From positions 1-64,000 of the forward strand of contig NZ_SELS01000045.1 of assembly GCF_004197395.1 (NCBI RefSeq): DNA of 64,000 bases, in the 5' to 3' direction. Position 1 is the stretch's first letter. Every line of letters starts with the position of its first letter. A model generated the notes under the pieces. It saw only the letters and a program-made list of their open reading frames with translations. It had not been told where the DNA came from and searched no databases. Origin of the DNA: Paraburkholderia sp. UYCP14C. GTDB lineage: Bacteria > Pseudomonadota > Gammaproteobacteria > Burkholderiales > Burkholderiaceae. Shown here piece by piece: positions 33,507 through 42,613 of the stretch. A program made the translations under genes and the position numbers.

Positions 33507-34550
33507 TTACTCAATCAGCCCGCAATTGACGGCCGTGGCGACCGCCTTGTTGATGTGGGAAGTACCCATTTTGTCGTTGATTCTCGGATACACAACCCCA
33601 TAAACCGTCTTTACGGACACGTCCAGGACGGCCGCGACATTGGATGCCGTGCCGCCGCCATGCACCATCCGCAGGACTTTCACCTCCTGCTCACTCAGAT
33701 CAAACTGGCTGGTTGCCTGCTGTCGCAGGCCCGCCAAATGCCAGTCAAGCAGTTCGCCCGCGAGCGCCCGCAGCAGGCGCCGATTGCGCCACAAGATGCC
33801 CTCCCCGACCTCCCTAGGCTCCGCATTGCTGGCCTGAAGCATGACAAGTAACGAATTCGTACCTGCATGCACAGGGCAGACCAGATTATTACGAAACCCG
33901 TGTGCGGCCGCCTCGATGGCCAGCCAGTGAGAGTCGCTGTATAGATCCAGTTGGGACGACAGCACAGGCGTCGCGTTGCGTTTTGCATATTCGAGCAACG
34001 GATCATTCATGTACCACACATGGTCAATGTACTTGTTCAGCCATGCGGGATCGCAGCCGACAAGATACCGATGCTCAGTGACGTCACCCGATTTTTCATC
34101 CAGTACGAGCCAGCTGAAAATGTATTGCTCAGCACCGAGTGCTCGCGTCACGGTCTGCGCAATCGGCAGCAACTCCGCCTCATGGCGGCAATGCTCCATT
34201 GCCCCAATCTGGTCGAGAAAATCGCCAGGTGTGACGGGCCGCTGTACAGCGGTCCGTCGCCCCCCACCCTCTGAAAGGTAACGCTGCCGCAGAGCCATAT
34301 AAGAGCCTTGCAGGCTGTCGCCATATGGGTCCGCCGATGCGAAGTCATGAAGCGCACCGTCACTACCGACGGGAAATACCTGCGTTAACTTGACACCGCC
34401 AGCGCGCACGAGCTGGCGCTCGAGCGTGAAAAATGCGCCACCTCCTCGGCGCAGGCGCAACGTGACTTCATCTCGGCCGACTCGATCCACGCCCTCATAG
34501 ACGATCTCTTCACGCTCGACCGCGACTCTGTCGGTAGCTAGCATGGACAT
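33507..34550 (-). CDS. LuxR-type transcription regulator
   Basis: A 347-aa regulator. The C-terminal LuxR HTH is clear (about 280-340: LSEQEVKVLRMVHGGGTASNVAAVLDVSVKTVYGVVYPRINDKMG). The middle (about 110-260) resembles an autoinducer-binding-type domain with many aromatics (FSWLVLDEKSGDVTEHRYLVG, WYMNDPLLEYAKRNATPVLSS), and about 100 N-terminal residues are extra. No luxI-type synthase is present, so it would be a solo receptor. It starts 4 bp after the GGDEF-EAL gene, so the two are one transcript. Confidence 0.82.
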   Translation of the reverse strand: MSMLATDRVAVEREEIVYEGVDRVGRDEVTLRLRRGGGAFFTLERQLVRAGGVKLTQVFPVGSDGALHDFASADPYGDSLQGSYMALRQRYLSEGGGRRTAVQRPVTPGDFLDQIGAMEHCRHEAELLPIAQTVTRALGAEQYIFSWLVLDEKSGDVTEHRYLVGCDPAWLNKYIDHVWYMNDPLLEYAKRNATPVLSSQLDLYSDSHWLAIEAAAHGFRNNLVCPVHAGTNSLLVMLQASNAEPREVGEGILWRNRRLLRALAGELLDWHLAGLRQQATSQFDLSEQEVKVLRMVHGGGTASNVAAVLDVSVKTVYGVVYPRINDKMGTSHINKAVATAVNCGLIE

Positions 34551-34554
34551 GCGA

Positions 34555-36831
34555 CTAGGCCGCCCTGACTATCGGAAGCGCCGCAGCCGACACCGGTTTT
34601 GAAAAGTAGAAACCTTGGGCCATTACGTTTCCGAAACGCGACAGCCACTCGACCTGCTGCTGCGTCTCGACTCCCTCGACCACCAATGACAGCCCGAGGT
34701 CGCGCGTCAGCCCAACAAGGTGCGTGAGCATCGCCGACGAGGCCTTTTTGGCGGGCACATCGCGCGTGAAATACCGGTCAATTTTCACGCCGTCGATAGA
34801 CAGATTGACCAGATTCGAGAGCGACGAATAGCCGGTGCCGAAATCGTCGAGAACAATTTTCACCCCTGCCCTGCGCAGCGCTTCGAGCCTGGTCCTGACC
34901 AAAGCTGATTCATCAAGGACGACCGTCTCCGTCACCTCCAGTTGCAACCGGTCCGGTTCGATCATGTAGTCGTTCAGGCATCGCGTAACGGCATGGACCA
35001 CATTGCCGGTGGTGAACTGCATGGGCGATACGTTGATTGATAAGGTCAGTTGTCTCGGATCCGCGTCCTGCCATTCCCGGAAGTCTTGGCACGCCTGGTC
35101 GAGCACGAATTCACCGATCTGCACAATGAACCCGCTCGACTCGGCAAACGGGATGAACTCGGCTGGCAGTAACACGCCCTTTGTTGGATGCCGCCAACGC
35201 ACCAGGGCTTCGACGCCCCGCAGCTCCCCGTCAAGGCTGACGATCGGTTGGTATTCGAGGAAAAATTCACGGTTTATGATGGCGCACTGCAACTCCTGGT
35301 GCCGCTCAATATCCTGCAGGGCGCGTTCGGACAGGGCCGGCGTGTAGGTACAGTGCTGACTGACATTGGCAGGCTTGCCCGTCTCCTTTGCCGCATACAT
35401 CGCCAGATCCGCTTGCGTGAGCAAACCAAACTCGTTATCACCCGCATCCTTGTAGACTGCGATACCGATGCTCACACAGATCAGATAGCTGTTGCCGCGC
35501 ATAACGAATGGGCGGTCGAACAACTTAATGACTGCATCGGCCAGAGCGCTAGCTTTTCGCGTTACCTCCGTATCCTCCACCAGGATGACGAACTCGTCTC
35601 CACCGATACGCGCAAGCAGTTGTTCGCATCGAGTCATCTCGGCAAGTCGATGCGCGACCTTCAGCAGAAGTTCGTCGCCCATCTTGTGCCCCAACGTGTC
35701 GTTGATCTTTTTAAAATTGTCGAGGTCGATGTACAGCATCGCGAGCCGCTTCGATGGGCCCACGGCCTCCATCCGTCGGCGAAGCGTCTGTGTAAGCAAG
35801 TGGCGATTGGGCAGGCCGGTTAAGGAATCGGTTTCGGCCAAGCCCTGTAATTTACCCATCATCACCATGATGATGTATGCGCCCGCGAGCAACAAAACGC
35901 TGACGATGGTCGCCATCACGATGTACAGCATCTTTGCGTGACGGTAGGTCGCAAGTGCATCGCGCTCTGACAGTCCGACGAGTACAGCGACTGGGTACTG
36001 CGAGAGGTGCCGATACGTCACAAACCGGCGTTGGTGATCGAGGGGATCATCGAACACACCGCCTTTTGCGCCCACCATTTCACGATATGCTGCGGCAGGT
36101 GGGCCTACAGGTGAAGCCCTACTCTGCCCCGCTCGTAGGGACAGCAGATAACCGTTATCCGATATAACGGCAAGCATGCCGCCTCGCCCAAGCGAGTCAA
36201 GACTGTAGAAGCCGTCGGTAAGGAAGTCGGGGTCCTCCGAAACAACGACAACGCCCGCGAACGAGCCATCAGAGTTGTTCAGACGACGGGTGAACTGCAA
36301 AGTCCATTGATTCGATACACGGCCAAGAACGGGCTGACTGATATATAAGCCCGCCTCTGGGTTGGCCTGATGAATGAGGAAGTGAGGCCGGTCACTGAGA
36401 TTTACCTGCTTCGCATTTTGCGTTGTGGTCTGCAACACCTCACCATTGGCGCCGATGAGGGTTACTTGCAGCGCCGTGTCAGCTGAGATCAGGCCTTGCC
36501 GCTGGTATGCCGCGAGGTCAAACGTTGATGGCGAACGCTCGTATTCATATTTCACCCAGCTAACGACGGCATCCGCGTCATGAACGGTCTTGCCGATATG
36601 TTGGGAAAATGCCGAAGCCAGCTGCTCCGTCTCTGCAACGGCCAAGTTACGCGTGTCCTGTCGCTCAGCATGGATGCGCGGAAGAATCGCACTCCAGATG
36701 ACGACGATGATCGTGAGCGCCCCGGCTGGGATCCAGGCGAGAGACCGCGACGGCCGAGGTACTGCTGCAGCTACCCGCGTTCGTAATCTATTGACGCGCG
36801 CCTTAAATTTCCCGGCAGAGACATCGCTCAT
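34555..36831 (-). CDS. Membrane GGDEF-EAL cyclic-di-GMP enzyme
   Basis: A 758-aa protein. Membrane helix about 29-50, a periplasmic dCache-like sensor to about 300, a second helix (about 305-330), then diguanylate cyclase with an intact GGDEF (410-414) and a phosphodiesterase domain with intact EAL (541-543) and matching downstream motifs (DDFGTGYSSLSNL, EGVETQQQVEWL). Both active sites appear complete, so net activity cannot be told from sequence. It is followed by a LuxR-type gene, a pairing that suggests an outside signal changes c-di-GMP and gene expression. Confidence 0.92.
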   Translation of the reverse strand: MSDVSAGKFKARVNRLRTRVAAAVPRPSRSLAWIPAGALTIIVVIWSAILPRIHAERQDTRNLAVAETEQLASAFSQHIGKTVHDADAVVSWVKYEYERSPSTFDLAAYQRQGLISADTALQVTLIGANGEVLQTTTQNAKQVNLSDRPHFLIHQANPEAGLYISQPVLGRVSNQWTLQFTRRLNNSDGSFAGVVVVSEDPDFLTDGFYSLDSLGRGGMLAVISDNGYLLSLRAGQSRASPVGPPAAAYREMVGAKGGVFDDPLDHQRRFVTYRHLSQYPVAVLVGLSERDALATYRHAKMLYIVMATIVSVLLLAGAYIIMVMMGKLQGLAETDSLTGLPNRHLLTQTLRRRMEAVGPSKRLAMLYIDLDNFKKINDTLGHKMGDELLLKVAHRLAEMTRCEQLLARIGGDEFVILVEDTEVTRKASALADAVIKLFDRPFVMRGNSYLICVSIGIAVYKDAGDNEFGLLTQADLAMYAAKETGKPANVSQHCTYTPALSERALQDIERHQELQCAIINREFFLEYQPIVSLDGELRGVEALVRWRHPTKGVLLPAEFIPFAESSGFIVQIGEFVLDQACQDFREWQDADPRQLTLSINVSPMQFTTGNVVHAVTRCLNDYMIEPDRLQLEVTETVVLDESALVRTRLEALRRAGVKIVLDDFGTGYSSLSNLVNLSIDGVKIDRYFTRDVPAKKASSAMLTHLVGLTRDLGLSLVVEGVETQQQVEWLSRFGNVMAQGFYFSKPVSAAALPIVRAA

Positions 36832-37635
36832 TGTGTCGCCCTCTCTGGCTGGACCAAGTCACCGCCTGCACATCCATCTGACGAATGCACGCATGGTACG
36901 AACCCCCGCTCTTGCTGGCAAGCTGATGTGCACGGCGCTTCCATCCTTTCCCGTGTCGACGCCTTGTCGGCGAGCCCGAAGTGGCGCACAACGAAGTGGA
37001 TGAAATATATGGTAGCTATCTGGTAGCTGAGCTGACGACCCAGGTCGAGAAGAAAAAATCGCAGCGCGCGGCTTCGGCCAAGGGCGCCGACGCATCCCCC
37101 GACTTCCATAGATCATTGCGGAAATGGTACGGACGACGAGTCGCAATGTGCAGCAGCGTTTCTTGGTAGCTATCGGATAGCCGAATAATCGGCGCGCTTG
37201 CTTCCGGCCTCCAGACCCGGCAGACATTCTCGCGACGACCATCTCGTGAAACATTCGAAATAAAATGCGCGCGTCGTGGTCGGCCTTTATCCATAAGGCG
37301 TTGATCCACTTTGCACCGTATTGTTTCACGCCCCAGGGAGGGAACGCCCTCGGCGCCACGCGATAAAAGTCGTCGCTTGCGCGAGTTTAATTGGGGACAC
37401 ATATAAAACGTACTTTCCAATACGCTTTTCGTTGTGTGCGCTACGGTCCCTGGGCTGAACACATTTCACACAAAAAACATGGTGGGCACCAATCTGGTAT
37501 CCGGTAGCTACCAACGTAGCCTCATGGTATCTGTTGGCTATCGAGTAGCTATGCGATACCATATAGCTACTGGATACCGATTAGCTACCAGACGTATCCT
37601 TGCGGAGTCGGCCTTACCCCAACGGAGATCTACGC
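36832..37635. other. Gene-free region with centromere-like repeats
   Basis: No convincing gene; frames on both strands lack family or codon support. The region contains repeated words built on TAGCTA: GGTAGCTATCTGGTAGCTGA at 37011-37030, a copy near 37164-37183, and a dense array at 37494-37597 with GGTAGCTACC, GAGTAGCTATGCG, ATATAGCTACTGGATACC and TTAGCTACCAGACG. The array ends 38 bp before parA and probably combines the parA promoter-operator with the partition site. Confidence 0.6.
37494..37597. repeat. Candidate partition site upstream of parA
   Basis: About seven degenerate copies of a TAGCTA-centred word, in both orientations, mixed with GGTATC/GATACC halves. The same words form a palindrome directly after the ParB-like gene (38656-38691). 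Repeats on both sides of a parA-parB pair are typical of small-plasmid centromeres and operators. Confidence 0.65.
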
Positions 37636-38328
37636 ATGCCCACCATAGTTTTCGTCAGCCCGAAAGGCGGCGCCGGAAAGACCACCTCGGCCTTGATCCT
37701 CGCAACCCAAATTGCGCGCAAGGGCGCCGCCGTAACGGTGATCGACGCGGACCCGAATCATCCCATCAAGGCATGGTCGACCGGCGCGAATACGCCCAAC
37801 AACCTCACGGTACTCTCCGACGCCGACGAGGAAAACATGATCGAGCGCATCGAAGAGGCAGCAGAGAAAACGCCGTTCGTGATTGTCGACCTTGAAGGAA
37901 CTGCGGCGAAGATCGTGCTGCTCGCGGTCAGTCAAGCTGACCTGGTCATCGTGCCAACTCAGGGCTCACAGCTCGACGCAGCGCAGGCAACGCGTGCATT
38001 AAAGGTGGTGAAACAGCATGAAAAAATGGCGCGTCGTTCGGTCCCATACGGCGTCCTTCTGACGCGCACCAGTCCGATCATTCGGACGCGCACCATGGCA
38101 CACATTGCCGGCTCGCTGACCGATGCCGGTATCAACGTCTTCCAAACAGAACTGAACGAGCGCGAAGCGTATCGCGCCATGTTTTCGTTCGGGGAGCCTC
38201 TGGAGCATCTAGATCCGCGCGAGGTTTCCAATTTAGACAAGGCAATCGCAAACGCAGAAGCATTCACTGCCGAGGTCATCGCCACCCTTCGCGAGGGTGA
38301 GCGCCCGGCAGTCGCGGAGGTGGCATAA
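37636..38328 (+). CDS. parA: ParA partition ATPase
   Basis: A 230-aa Walker-type ATPase of the short ParA (type Ib) class. Deviant Walker A KGGAGKTTSAL (residues 10-20), VTVIDADPNHPIKAW, VIVDLEGTAAKIVLLAVSQADLVIVPTQGS, and the regulated Arg-rich segment RTRTMAHI. No N-terminal DNA-binding domain, so autoregulation probably rests on the partner protein. ATG 37636 follows GGAG. It is followed at once by a small partner gene. Confidence 0.93.
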   Translation: MPTIVFVSPKGGAGKTTSALILATQIARKGAAVTVIDADPNHPIKAWSTGANTPNNLTVLSDADEENMIERIEEAAEKTPFVIVDLEGTAAKIVLLAVSQADLVIVPTQGSQLDAAQATRALKVVKQHEKMARRSVPYGVLLTRTSPIIRTRTMAHIAGSLTDAGINVFQTELNEREAYRAMFSFGEPLEHLDPREVSNLDKAIANAEAFTAEVIATLREGERPAVAEVA

Positions 38329-38655
38329 ATGAAGCGCGTCAATCCTATCGAGGGCCTGGACGAATTCAAACCCAAGGCGCCAGGCGAGAAGACTCGCAAG
38401 CCCGTCGAGCGCGACGTTATTGAACGCATCGCCGAAGACAACGGCTTCCCCAGTCGACAACCCCAGCAGACCAGCGAGCGCCCCACAGTCAGGTCGCAGC
38501 GCCGATACGTCACCGGGCGAAACAGGCAGATCAATATCAAGGCGACCACAGAAACGATTGAACGCCTGTACCGAAAAGCTGATGAGTTAAAGGTGCCCCT
38601 CGGTGAAGTGCTCGATCGAGCCCTAACTGCACTGGAAGCCCAGGAAAGCACGTAA
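38329..38655 (+). CDS. Small ParA partner (centromere-binding protein)
   Basis: A 108-aa basic protein starting directly after parA. A flexible, charged N-terminus (about 1-60) is followed by RRYVTGRNRQINIKATTETIERLYRKADELKVPLGEVLDRALTAL, consistent with a ribbon-helix-helix fold (strand RQINIKAT then two helices). Such proteins bind centromere repeats and stimulate ParA in type Ib systems. It is flanked by repeat arrays on the outer sides of the operon. Confidence 0.78.
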   Translation: MKRVNPIEGLDEFKPKAPGEKTRKPVERDVIERIAEDNGFPSRQPQQTSERPTVRSQRRYVTGRNRQINIKATTETIERLYRKADELKVPLGEVLDRALTALEAQEST

Positions 38656-38691
38656 CTAACAGCTATCCAGTAGCTACCAGATATCTGTTAG
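38656..38691. repeat. 36-bp near-palindrome after the partition operon
   Basis: Arms CTAACAG and CTGTTAG enclose AGCTATCCAGTAGCTACCAG-type words, with only two mismatched pairs by eye. It repeats the motif of the parA upstream array and lacks a T run, so it is more likely a protein binding site than a terminator. Confidence 0.65.
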
Positions 38692-38892
38692 ACGACCGCT
38701 TTTCTCGCACGTCTATCGGAAAAGTGGAGGGTGGTCGTCGTGTGCGCACATCGGCCGCACATCGAGCATAGACGGGGCCTTGTCCGTCGGGTTCAGCATA
38801 AAATGCAGCGCTTGCTGTTCACCGCGGCGCTGGGCGCCTGAAGGCGCGAGCACCACCACAACGCTAATCACTGCATTCCCGAGGAGTGAGGC

Positions 38893-40530
38893 TTGAGCCA
38901 AGAAGGCCAGTTGCTCGACAAGAAATCGCTGCGCGTCGTCAAGGGAAAGTCTGCAGACTGGAATGAGTTGGCCAAGGACTGCGTGGCGTTTGCCAATGCG
39001 GCCGGCGGCCGACTGCTCATCGGCATCGAAAACGACGCCGCTTCGCCTCCGGCTGGACAAGTGCTTCCCGCCGATCTTCCTGACCTGGTGCGCCGTCGCC
39101 TGAGCGAGCTGACCGTCAATGTCGTTGGGTTACCCGAGGTGCGAACGGCCGAGAACGGCGCGCAATACCTCGAACTTACTATTCCGCGCGCCGTGGCGGT
39201 GGCGTCGACCACCGACGGCCGTTACTACATCCGCATCGCGGACAAAAGTGCGCCCATCACCGGCGACGATGTGCTGCGGCTCGCGAGCGAGCGCGCGGCG
39301 CTGCCTTGGGAGACCCAACGCACGGCGCACGTGTCGCGGCGTGCGGCGAACCCCGAGCAGGTCCATCGGCTCACGCACGGCCTTAGGACGTCGGACCGAG
39401 TGAAAGCGTCGGTGAAGGAGAAGTCGGACGACGAGTTACTCGAGCATTACATGCTGGCGCGCGGCGACTACCTGACGAACATGGGGACCCTCTGCGTCGG
39501 CACGCAGGCCGATCGAGCCCAGCTCTCGACGGCGCCGGTCATTCAGGTGATCAAGTACGACGACAGCGGCGCAAAAATCAACAAATGGGTGTGGGACGAC
39601 CATCTTCTCAGCCCGATGGAGCTGATCGAGGCGGTGTGGAAGGAGGTGCCGGATTTCCGGGAGCGGTATGAGCTTCCCGACGGCCTCTACCGTCAGTACG
39701 TGCCGGCATACGACGAGATTGTGGTACGCGAGCTGCTCGTCAATGCACTGGTGCATCGGCCCTACACGCAGCGCGGCGACATTTTCATGAATTTGTATCC
39801 GGATCGCCTCGAGGTCGTGAACCCGGGACTTCTGCCGCTCGGCGTGACGCCGCAAAACATCCTGCACACGACCGTTCGACGCAACGAGGTACTGGCGCGA
39901 CTGTTCCACGATCTGAAGCTAATGGAGCGCGAGGGAAGCGGCTTTGACAAGATGTATGAGGTCCTGCTATCGCAGGGGCGGCCCGCGCCTGAGCTCATCG
40001 AAGGACACGACCGCGTGCAGGTGGTGATTCGCCGACGCATTCCGAAGCCAGAGGTCATCGACTTTCTTGCCAAGGCGGATGAGACGTTTCACCTGCAGCA
40101 GCGCGAACGAATCGCCTTGGGGCTGCTCGCGCAGCACGAAGCGCTCACGGCCCGTGAGCTTGCCGCCATGCTCGAGCTTGCATCCCCGGACGAACTTCGT
40201 CCCTGGCTAGCGCGACTGGTGGACTGGGAGGTGGTGAAGACCGCGGGGCGCACGCAGGCCACGCGTTACTTCGTTGACCCGCACTTGCTGCGGAACCTCG
40301 ACTTTACGGCAGCGACGACGCTGAAGCGGATCGAACCACATCGCCTGTCGGCGCTCATTCTGGAAGATGTTGCTCGGTATCCGGGTACGAGGATTAGCGA
40401 GATCCACCAGCGGGTGGGCCTAGAAATACCGCGCTCACAGGTGCGACGGACATTGGATCACCTGGTGAAGAACGGAAAACTACGGTTGACGGGGACGCGC
40501 AGTACGGCCCGATATACCTTGGCCTCCTAG
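38893..40530 (+). CDS. AlbA_2/Schlafen-type ATP-binding protein
   Basis: A 545-aa protein. The N-terminal AlbA_2 (Schlafen) domain is seen in ADWNELAKDCVAFANAAGGRLLIGIEND, followed by an HATPase-like C-terminal region with VVRELLVNALVHRPYTQRGDIFMNLYPDRLEVVNPGLLPLGV and REGSGFDKMYEVL, and winged-helix segments near the end. Called an RNA/DNA-binding regulator or helicase-related protein in databases; several relatives are in defence islands. Start TTG 38893 with GAGGAG at good distance. Its stop codon lies inside the CCTAGC target sequence of the element that follows, so the gene is intact but its downstream region is interrupted. Confidence 0.75.
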   Translation: MSQEGQLLDKKSLRVVKGKSADWNELAKDCVAFANAAGGRLLIGIENDAASPPAGQVLPADLPDLVRRRLSELTVNVVGLPEVRTAENGAQYLELTIPRAVAVASTTDGRYYIRIADKSAPITGDDVLRLASERAALPWETQRTAHVSRRAANPEQVHRLTHGLRTSDRVKASVKEKSDDELLEHYMLARGDYLTNMGTLCVGTQADRAQLSTAPVIQVIKYDDSGAKINKWVWDDHLLSPMELIEAVWKEVPDFRERYELPDGLYRQYVPAYDEIVVRELLVNALVHRPYTQRGDIFMNLYPDRLEVVNPGLLPLGVTPQNILHTTVRRNEVLARLFHDLKLMEREGSGFDKMYEVLLSQGRPAPELIEGHDRVQVVIRRRIPKPEVIDFLAKADETFHLQQRERIALGLLAQHEALTARELAAMLELASPDELRPWLARLVDWEVVKTAGRTQATRYFVDPHLLRNLDFTAATTLKRIEPHRLSALILEDVARYPGTRISEIHQRVGLEIPRSQVRRTLDHLVKNGKLRLTGTRSTARYTLAS

Positions 40531-40531
40531 C

Positions 40532-40592
40532 TGTAACGACCTGAAATCGAAACGGGCCGGACCTGCAATCCATGCGATTTCAGGTCGCTACA
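40532..40592. mobile_element. 61-bp TGT...ACA mini-element
   Basis: Inverted ends TGTAACGACCTGAAATCG and CGATTTCAGGTCGCTACA match at 17 of 18 positions and enclose only 25 bp. CCTAGC lies immediately on both sides (40526-40531 and 40593-40598). It resembles the two ends of an element without its interior, and directly abuts the larger element. Confidence 0.75.
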
Positions 40593-40598
40593 CCTAGC

Positions 40599-40720
40599 TG
40601 TAGCGGCTTGCATTTGAAATCGTCCGTGCTTGCAATCGACGTGCTTTCCCGCTCGAGATAACTGCAACTGACGGAACGTGCGTGCTCGGATTATCTGCAA
40701 CTGTGCTTGCATTCAGCCGG
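40599..40720 (+). repeat. Left 122-bp terminal inverted repeat
   Basis: Contains 19-bp sub-repeats GCTCGAGATAACTGCAACT (40651-40669) and GCTCGGATTATCTGCAACT (40684-40702); a third, GCTCGAATTAGTTGCAAAT (40746-40764), lies just inside. They alternate with GCTTGCAWT words. These look like transposase binding sites. Confidence 0.85.
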
Positions 40721-40921
40721 TCCGACTTGTATTCCATCGCCGCGTGCTCGAATTAGTTGCAAATCGGGGCGTTCGACGAAAGGGGCGCCAAAGTACGTTA
40801 AGCCGGGAGGACGGGCGAGCGTAGCGGTCAGAATTCACCCTTCTCGACACGCTTGAAGGAGCCGTACGACAAGGTACACGGGTCGGCAGCACTGCTGCTG
40901 CCGACCAAGGCGAGACACGCA

Positions 40922-41866
40922 TCATGCCGCTTTGCGGCCGGCGCCGAGGACTTTTCCCAAGGCATCAAACCACGAGCGCGTGTGCACGATGCGCGCCTTG
41001 TGGGCTTGGGCGTCGAGGATTTGCGCTTTGCTCATCTTTGACAGCGCTTCCCAAGACTCCATCGGCAGCACGTAGGTGGCATTGTTCACCTGCGGGCACT
41101 CCAGCACGCACAGTTCCTGCTTCACGAAGCCGAAGACGGTGTATCCCTCGAAGCCCCCAATGCCGATGGCGACGAAGTCGGGCTTCTTTTCGCCGACGGC
41201 GGAGAGACGGGCACGGAGCACGCCCCGGTTGCCGGTCGGGGCGCGTTCGATCATCTTCTCCAGCGCCGGTTTGGCCGATTCCCAAGGGTTCTTGCCGGGA
41301 GGCAGCAACTGCCAGTGTAGGCGACGCACCGGTGCGCTGACCCAGTCGCTGAGATCCTTGCCGAGCACCTCGAAGCCACCGAGCGCCTCGCGCAGCATGT
41401 TGGCGGTGTTCGTGGCGACTGCGGCGTGGGCCTCGTCGTTGGCGAACGGGCCGGCCACCACGAAGACCTTGCCATCTTCGCGAACCTTGATTTCCAGTTC
41501 GATGCTGTACGGTGCGACGTGAGTGCGCGGGTAACGCTGGTAGGGTACATCGACTATCTTCGACATCTCTTCGGTGCCGTAGCGACCGACGAACTGGGTC
41601 CAGTGCCATTCCACCTGGCGGTAAGCCGTCTCCATCGGCTGGTCGCGGTGGACGATGTCATAGCCCTCTGCGTTGCGTCGGCACGCAGGTCCTTTGCGTG
41701 CGGGCGGCAGCAGGCTATGGCCGGGAACGAACGGGATGTCGAACCCCAGCTCATCCAGCCGTTTCTCGATGTCGGCATTGAGGGCCAGGCCGAGCATGTA
41801 CAGCTCGGAAGGCTGGATGTGGTTGAGGTACTTGGCAATGTTGCGGGTTTTGCGGTTAATCTGCAT
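40922..41866 (-). CDS. Unknown 314-aa protein of nested cassette
   Basis: A soluble 314-aa protein starting MQINRKTRNIAKYLNHIQPS behind AAAGGA. It contains a Cys pair (PACRR, VLECPQ), a strand-rich middle (SIELEIKVREDGKVFVVAGPF) and a C-terminal stretch PDFVAIGIGGFEGYTVFGFVKQELCVLECP. No family recognised and no known active-site motif. It is divergent from the sigma-like/ImmA operon and both are enclosed by the same inverted ends, so they probably work together; it is the candidate effector. This is inference. Confidence 0.6.
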   Translation of the reverse strand: MQINRKTRNIAKYLNHIQPSELYMLGLALNADIEKRLDELGFDIPFVPGHSLLPPARKGPACRRNAEGYDIVHRDQPMETAYRQVEWHWTQFVGRYGTEEMSKIVDVPYQRYPRTHVAPYSIELEIKVREDGKVFVVAGPFANDEAHAAVATNTANMLREALGGFEVLGKDLSDWVSAPVRRLHWQLLPPGKNPWESAKPALEKMIERAPTGNRGVLRARLSAVGEKKPDFVAIGIGGFEGYTVFGFVKQELCVLECPQVNNATYVLPMESWEALSKMSKAQILDAQAHKARIVHTRSWFDALGKVLGAGRKAA

Positions 41867-42028
41867 ATTATTGAAGTCCTTTCAGGTTGTCGGGACGGGC
41901 GGTATTGCCCTCCTACTAACAAGGACTCCCCGGGACGGCTCCATGGACGCCCGGCACCATAAAAAAATCTTCCGCGGACACATCCTCCAGCCGCTGCTGG
42001 GGAGTCTTAGGGAGTGGAGAACCCGTCT

Positions 42029-42613
42029 ATGTCTGCTATCCCAGAACCTGAAAAACGCCTGACCAAGGGGGAAGTGGAGGCCGTCCTCACGGCTTTCACC
42101 CCAGCTGATTGGCAGCGTGCCAAGGCCATTGCCGCTGCCTTCTGTGGCGGCCTGACTGGCTGGAAGCCCGATGACCTGCTGCAGGAGACCGTGCTTAAGT
42201 TACTCGACGGCACACGCGTATGGCCACACGGCGTTCACCCGTTGGTGGTGATCAAAACCGCGATGCACAGCGTCGCCAGCAATGCCAGAAAGCATAACGA
42301 GGCGAGCCCCGTCGACGAGAATGTGATCGTGGACCCGTTCGAGGCCGACGATGACGACAAGACTCCAGTGGCGCACGGTAAGGTGTCGGTGACGCCAGAG
42401 GACAAGATGTCGGGCAAGCAGCAGATAGTTGCCCTTTACGCGGCGCTTGGCGGCGACGAGGACCTAGAATTGCTAGTCATGGCGTGGGCTGATGGCCTTC
42501 GCGGCGCCGAAGCACGCGAAGAACTGGGCTGGGACGAGAAGAAATACGATGCGGCTCGAAATCGGTTGCTGCGCAGACTCGCAGCGCTGGACCCCGACCG
42601 GAGATCGAAATGA
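42029..42613 (+). CDS. Sigma-70-like (ECF-type) regulator
   Basis: A 194-aa protein. Region-2-like GLTGWKPDDLLQETVLKLLDGTRVWPHGVHPLVVIKTAMHSVASNARKHN and a C-terminal region-4-like helix pair (DGLRGAEAREELGWDEKKYDAARNRLLRRLAAL) give the layout of an extracytoplasmic-type sigma factor, with an acidic linker between. The ATG at 42029 is used; a GTG 15 bases upstream is possible. It overlaps the next gene (ATGA). It may direct RNA polymerase to cassette promoters or be a sigma-derived repressor. Confidence 0.65.
   Translation: MSAIPEPEKRLTKGEVEAVLTAFTPADWQRAKAIAAAFCGGLTGWKPDDLLQETVLKLLDGTRVWPHGVHPLVVIKTAMHSVASNARKHNEASPVDENVIVDPFEADDDDKTPVAHGKVSVTPEDKMSGKQQIVALYAALGGDEDLELLVMAWADGLRGAEAREELGWDEKKYDAARNRLLRRLAALDPDRRSK

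Noticed and set aside
36859-37359. 166-codon minus-strand frame upstream of parA
   Set aside because: It runs through centromere-like repeats, has no ribosome site, and contains many rare patterns such as Cys/Trp/Arg clusters.
37494-37597. Possible CRISPR array in the repeats upstream of parA
   Set aside because: Repeats are short, degenerate, in both orientations and without regular spacers; no cas gene is in the window.
40527-40712. Similar 61- and 80-codon frames at both ends of the 5.5-kb element
   Set aside because: They are identical because both read through the terminal inverted repeat; there is no independent coding evidence.
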